From Anaeramoeba flamelloides (Eukaryota; Metamonada; Anaeramoebidae), in contig JANTQA010000070.1 in NCBI GenBank assembly GCA_027625915.1, positions 2,299,001 through 2,363,000 on the forward strand: a stretch of 64,000 nt of DNA. The letters run 5' to 3'. The notes beneath the pieces are model-generated. The model worked only from the letters and a program-made list of their open reading frames with translations. It was not told where the DNA came from and made no database searches. Below are positions 60,258-64,000 of this stretch, one piece after another; within the stretch, counting starts at the first letter, position 1; each line of letters opens with the position of its first letter. Position numbers and translations under genes: made by a program.

Positions 60258-60784
60258 ATGTTCTACAATCTTGCAAAGAAAAAAAAACAACCAATTTTTT
60301 GGTTTACATCTTTTCTCTTTTTGTTTTTTTTTCAAAGAATGAAAAATTACCATATACTCTTAATGCCGAGAATTGGTTCTCAAAATAAATTATCAATTTT
60401 CATAGAATTTTTTTAAGTTCAAAAGAAGACAAATAAATATTCTACATCCCATTTTTTAATTGTAGCATTCATTTTGTGATTAAATAATTTTTTACATTTA
60501 AAAAAATTTCGAATTGTACAAATTGCTTGATAAAAAAACAAAAACTCTTCTTCAAAATTTTGAAAACAGATATTTTTAAATAAAAAATTTCTTTCTTAAT
60601 ATTTGATCTTTGAGGAACAAACTTTAAATACATTCGGTGCCTCATTAGTTATTATTTAGATTATATCCTTTGTTACTTGGCAACTGGTATGAATTAAAAT
60701 AATTATAATGATTCAAAAAACAAAGATATTTTTTTTTATTGTAATTTATCAAAGGTTATTTTTAATTACTCTTCTTTACTGTTA

Positions 60785-61105
60785 GGTTTTTTTTAATTTA
60801 AGAAATAAACCAAAGATTTATTTAATTTTCCTTTTAAGTCAAAAATTATAAAAAAAAAACACCATTAGCTTTTCCAGAATTCAAAATAATAGAGAAAAAT
60901 CTGTTGATTTTCGTTAGGTTTTTTTTACTTTAGAAATAAACCAAAAATTTATTAAAATTTTCTTTTTATTTCAAAAAGTAAAAAAAAAACCTAGAACACT
61001 TCACAAATAAAAAGAAAACCCAAGAAAACCACTTTTAAGTTTTTTTTTTAGTTTAAGAAATAAATAGAAAATTCAAATAATTGTCTATTTAATTTCAAAA
61101 ATTAA
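60785..61105. repeat. Hairpin-cassette cluster downstream of RPS5
   Basis: Palindromes of type C dominate, for example TTTTTTTTACTTTAGAAATA with its complement ending AAAGTAAAAAAAAACCTAG (about 60917-60991). A second follows at about 61040-61110. The family linker words GTTAGG and CCTAGAACACTTC are present. Confidence 0.6.
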
Positions 61106-62448
61106 AAAAAGTTAGGAACTTGAAAGTGATTTGTAACACTCCACGAATTCATAAGCTTGTATTTAGAAAATTTTGAAGAGATCCAAACTTATTTTTATCG
61201 AATACTCAGTCCTTTAAAGACATTGCATCCAGTTTATTAATAAAATTTGAAATTTTTTTTTTTTAATATTCTTGAAAAATAATTTTTTTTTTTTAATTCA
61301 GAAAACAAGATCTTATGATTGTTTTCATTCGCTGGGCTACCCGTGAGGGTAAAAAAAGGATATTTTCTTTATTTAGAATGATATAAATTATTTTCATTTT
61401 TCAATGTTGAGATACAAACAAAAATTTCAAAAAATTTGATTTTTTTTACTGAAATATAGTAAATAGTACAAAATTTTAGTTTTAATTTTTTTTGGATTTT
61501 TTCAAAATATTTTTTAAAAAATCAAGATCAAAGTTCTCATTTTGATTCTTTTTGCAAAAAAATTTCAAATAATTTCTTTTTTTTTGGATTCAATGAAATC
61601 AAATTATTTGTTTTTTTTTATTTCAATAATAATCTGAGATTATTTCTTGTTTAAATTTGGTTTGTATAGAATAATACAATTGGAAAATTTAAATATTTTT
61701 AAAAGGGGTTTGAAATCTATTGGAAACAATTATAGGCTTCTCAAAAAAAAAATATAGTTTTTTTATTCTTGGAATTTAGTTTTAAGTACCTTTTTGAAAG
61801 TTCTTATGATTTCTTTATTTTTCCTTTTGAGGAGAAAAAATGTTTTTTTTTTGGTACAGAACTGATTCAATATAATTATTTTTTTTAAATCTGAGTTTGT
61901 AAGTTAGATAATTTAGTTTTTCATTTTATGGAATCAAAATAAAATAATTATTATTGTTTCTGTTAGGATAATTTGAAATACGAACTTAATAAGTGGAAAT
62001 TATGAAGAAACCACAAATCTTTGCAAATATTTTTACTTTTTGATTCAAATTTTTTCAATTTTTATGATTCTAACAATTTTGTTTTTTTCAGAATCTTTTA
62101 TGAAATTCTGATTAATATAGATTCCTATCGAATTTATTAATCTTTCACTTTTTCTGTATTTAAATTAAGTATCTTTAATTATTTATTTTTATTTTTACTT
62201 GTAAATGATGCGCTGTTTTTTTTTTTTTGACAATATTTTAGATATAAAAACAAAAAACATGTGTTAATAATCTTTTGATAGAAACATTGTTATTTATTCA
62301 ACTGATTTTAATACAATGTTATTAAATTAAACACAAAATCGTCTAAATGATTTAATTTTTAAAATGTGAAATATCTCTTGATTCTTTTGTAATTTACTAA
62401 AAGAAATTATAAGGTGAAAAAAAAAAAAAAAAAAAAAAAACAATAACA

Positions 62449-62600
62449 CAGCCCGTTTCACTTTTAAGACATAAACTTTCAACGAAAATTGAAGGCGAAA
62501 AAAAATCTCAAATTAAGAATCAAAATTTAAATTCAAGTAAAATAATTTGTATAAAAAAATTCCAAAATATGTGCTTTAATTTGAATTTATTTTGTACATA
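62449..62600. mobile_element. Degraded relative of the Tc1/mariner-type MITE
   Basis: The left arm (GTTTCACTTTTAAGACATAA then ACTTTCAACGAAAATTGAAG and TCTCAAATTAAG) matches the MITE at 14183-14379. The opposite arm survives only in part (TGTGCTTTAATTTGAATTT, TTTTGTAC), and the terminal CAGTCAG is altered to CAGCCCG. No TA duplication can be shown. Confidence 0.6.
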
Positions 62601-63254
62601 ATAATAATAAAAAAAAAACAGAATCGTATTATTACTTTTTAACCAAAATAAGTAGATTTATTTTAAATTAATTATTGTTCGATTTATTTGGTCACTTAAA
62701 AGGTTTGTGGTATTTACTATATGAAATAATAGAAAATTTAAGAGTTTCCTTAAAAAAAAAAAAAAAAAAAAATTAAAATATCAAATCGTTTTTAAAAAGA
62801 AATTAGTCAAGTTAAGAACACAAATAATTGACTTTTAGTAACTAATTTATTTTTTTTTGATTTTTCCACATTAAAGAAAAATTTTATTTTTGTAAACGAA
62901 TTTGTTTTTTGTAGGTTTTGAAAAAATAATATTTTTTTATCTTTTTTATTTTCTTTTACAAATCTAGTTACCAATTGAAAACAATCATTTAAAATTCACA
63001 ATTATATCACTTTAAATCCAAATTCGCAAAAATTAAAATAATTGTTGAAGTTGAAGATTTTTTTATATGATTTTTGTTATAAAATATTTATTATTATATT
63101 TTTCTTTTTTTTTTTTTTATTATTTCTTTTCTTCTTTCCCTTTTTACCTGAATAAAGCTAAAAAAACAAATTTCAAGGAAAGATAAAAATAATAAATTTT
63201 GAAAATGAAGTGATGTGACATATTTTAAAGAATATATATTTATTATCAAAAATC

Positions 63255-63520
63255 ATGTTGTTTTTTTCTTTTTCTTTTAATGTGCCAGTAATAAAAAATC
63301 TATAATTCTCATATTAAACATTTTCATTCGCTTTTTTTTCGTTTTTTAGCTTATTTTTTTTTATCAATTTTTTAAATATCCAGTTTTTCTATGTTTAAGA
63401 TAATAAAATGAATATTATTAATTAGTTTTAATAAGTAGTTTTTTCATGAATACTAAAAATTTTAGTTTTAATTTATTATTTCAGAAGATTCATAATTTTT
63501 AAAATGGGATTTCAAAGAAT
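63255..63520 (+). repeat. Short dispersed repeat (copy 2)
   Basis: It matches 15955-16180 in order and orientation: CAGTAATAAAAAATC, ATTCTCAT, long T runs, ATGAATACTAAAnnnTTT and AATTTATTATTTCAG. It is diverged and without the clear ATTGTGACTCAC ends of the other copy. Confidence 0.5.
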
Positions 63521-63973
63521 ACCAAATAGTATTTGTTTATATAAAAAAGATTTTAGAAGCAAATTCATTTATAGTTGTGTTTGTTTTAAATTATGAATTG
63601 AATTTTATAATTATTTTATGAATTTTTTAATAAATTTATGTTTTTGTAGGTAAGAAATGAACGAACCAATCATCTCTATTTTTTTGAGAAACAATTTAGA
63701 TTTGATTCTCCATTTCTATTTTTTTTTATCTTTTTTATCCTTTAAATGTTTGAAGAGATATCAAAATACGTATAATAATCTTGTCTTGTATTATAACTGT
63801 GACAAATATCAATAAATAAATTTAGAGTTACAGTTAAACACGGGGCAATTTTATAAAATATACATCTTTAATAATCAAATACAAAAGAAAAAATTTAAAA
63901 ATTTCTTTTTTTAATGGTAGAAATTTTAGAAATATTATTAAATTTATTTTTTCTTTATTTATGGTTTCATAGG

Positions 63974-64000
63974 TGGATTAATTCCTAAAAATCTTTCTTG
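63974..64000 (+). other. Possible start of an exon at the right edge
   Basis: A good-looking acceptor (ATGGTTTCATAG) is followed by bases that read on to the window end without a stop in the frame GGLIPKNLS. That is too short to assign a family. It may be the first internal exon of a gene that extends beyond the window, or chance. Confidence 0.2.

Larger units (their letters stand above)
60258..63973. other. Intergenic stretch downstream of RPS5
   Basis: No gene recognised. It contains a hairpin-cassette cluster (60785-61105), a less AT-rich spot at 61333-61352 with a TACCC-GTGA-GGGTA mini-hairpin, a degraded MITE (62449-62600), a dispersed short repeat (63255-63520) and A/T runs. Confidence 0.5.

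Overview
The window is strongly AT-rich nuclear DNA from a unicellular eukaryote. Spliceosomal introns (GT..AG) interrupt most genes, non-coding DNA is full of A/T homopolymers, and some proteins carry Asn/Lys-rich low-complexity stretches. The standard code fits every gene read. Coding density is low: seven genes are recognisable, and introns reach 5.3 kb because they are packed with repeats. The mix (conventional actin, a full PSMA2, SF3A2, RPS5 and TM9SF, and a plant-like FHA-AAA ATPase) suggests a free-living amoeboid or flagellate protist. The lineage cannot be fixed from the sequence; an Anaeramoeba-like or other AT-rich amoeba is only a guess. No rRNA, tRNA, CRISPR or bacterial-type operon was seen.

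Layout: (1) 1731-3745 (+) holds the 3' part of a MARK/KIN1-like protein with a catalytically dead kinase domain, a UBA-like segment and a KA1 domain. (2) 9146-10998 (-) is PSMA2, the 20S proteasome alpha-2 subunit; its first coding exon was not located. (3) 16458-25652 (-) is a three-exon, 1144-residue FHA-AAA ATPase of the type known from plants; its two introns cut the two Walker A loops at the same place. (4) 29671-30795 (-) is an uninterrupted actin with a likely 5'UTR intron. (5) 36521-48389 (+) is a five-exon, 628-residue TM9SF membrane protein. (6) 51813-57970 (-) is a three-exon SF3A2. (7) 59205-60257 (+) is a three-exon RPS5 (uS7). The right edge may hold the start of another exon.

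The genes are unrelated housekeeping functions (proteolysis, cytoskeleton, secretory membranes, splicing, translation, signalling); nothing suggests co-regulation. The more unusual content lies between and inside them. There are at least six dispersed repeat families: a ~600-bp terminal-inverted-repeat element (three copies, two of them inverted around one TM9SF exon); a ~540-bp TIR-like element (four copies, one split by a LINE); a Tc1/mariner-type MITE; foldback elements; arrays of interchangeable long hairpins with shared linkers; and LINE 3' ends. Two decayed copies of an unrecognised coding sequence also occur. The most notable observations are the hairpin-cassette arrays, the matched introns in the ATPase, the exon flanked by inverted repeats, and the dead MARK-like kinase.
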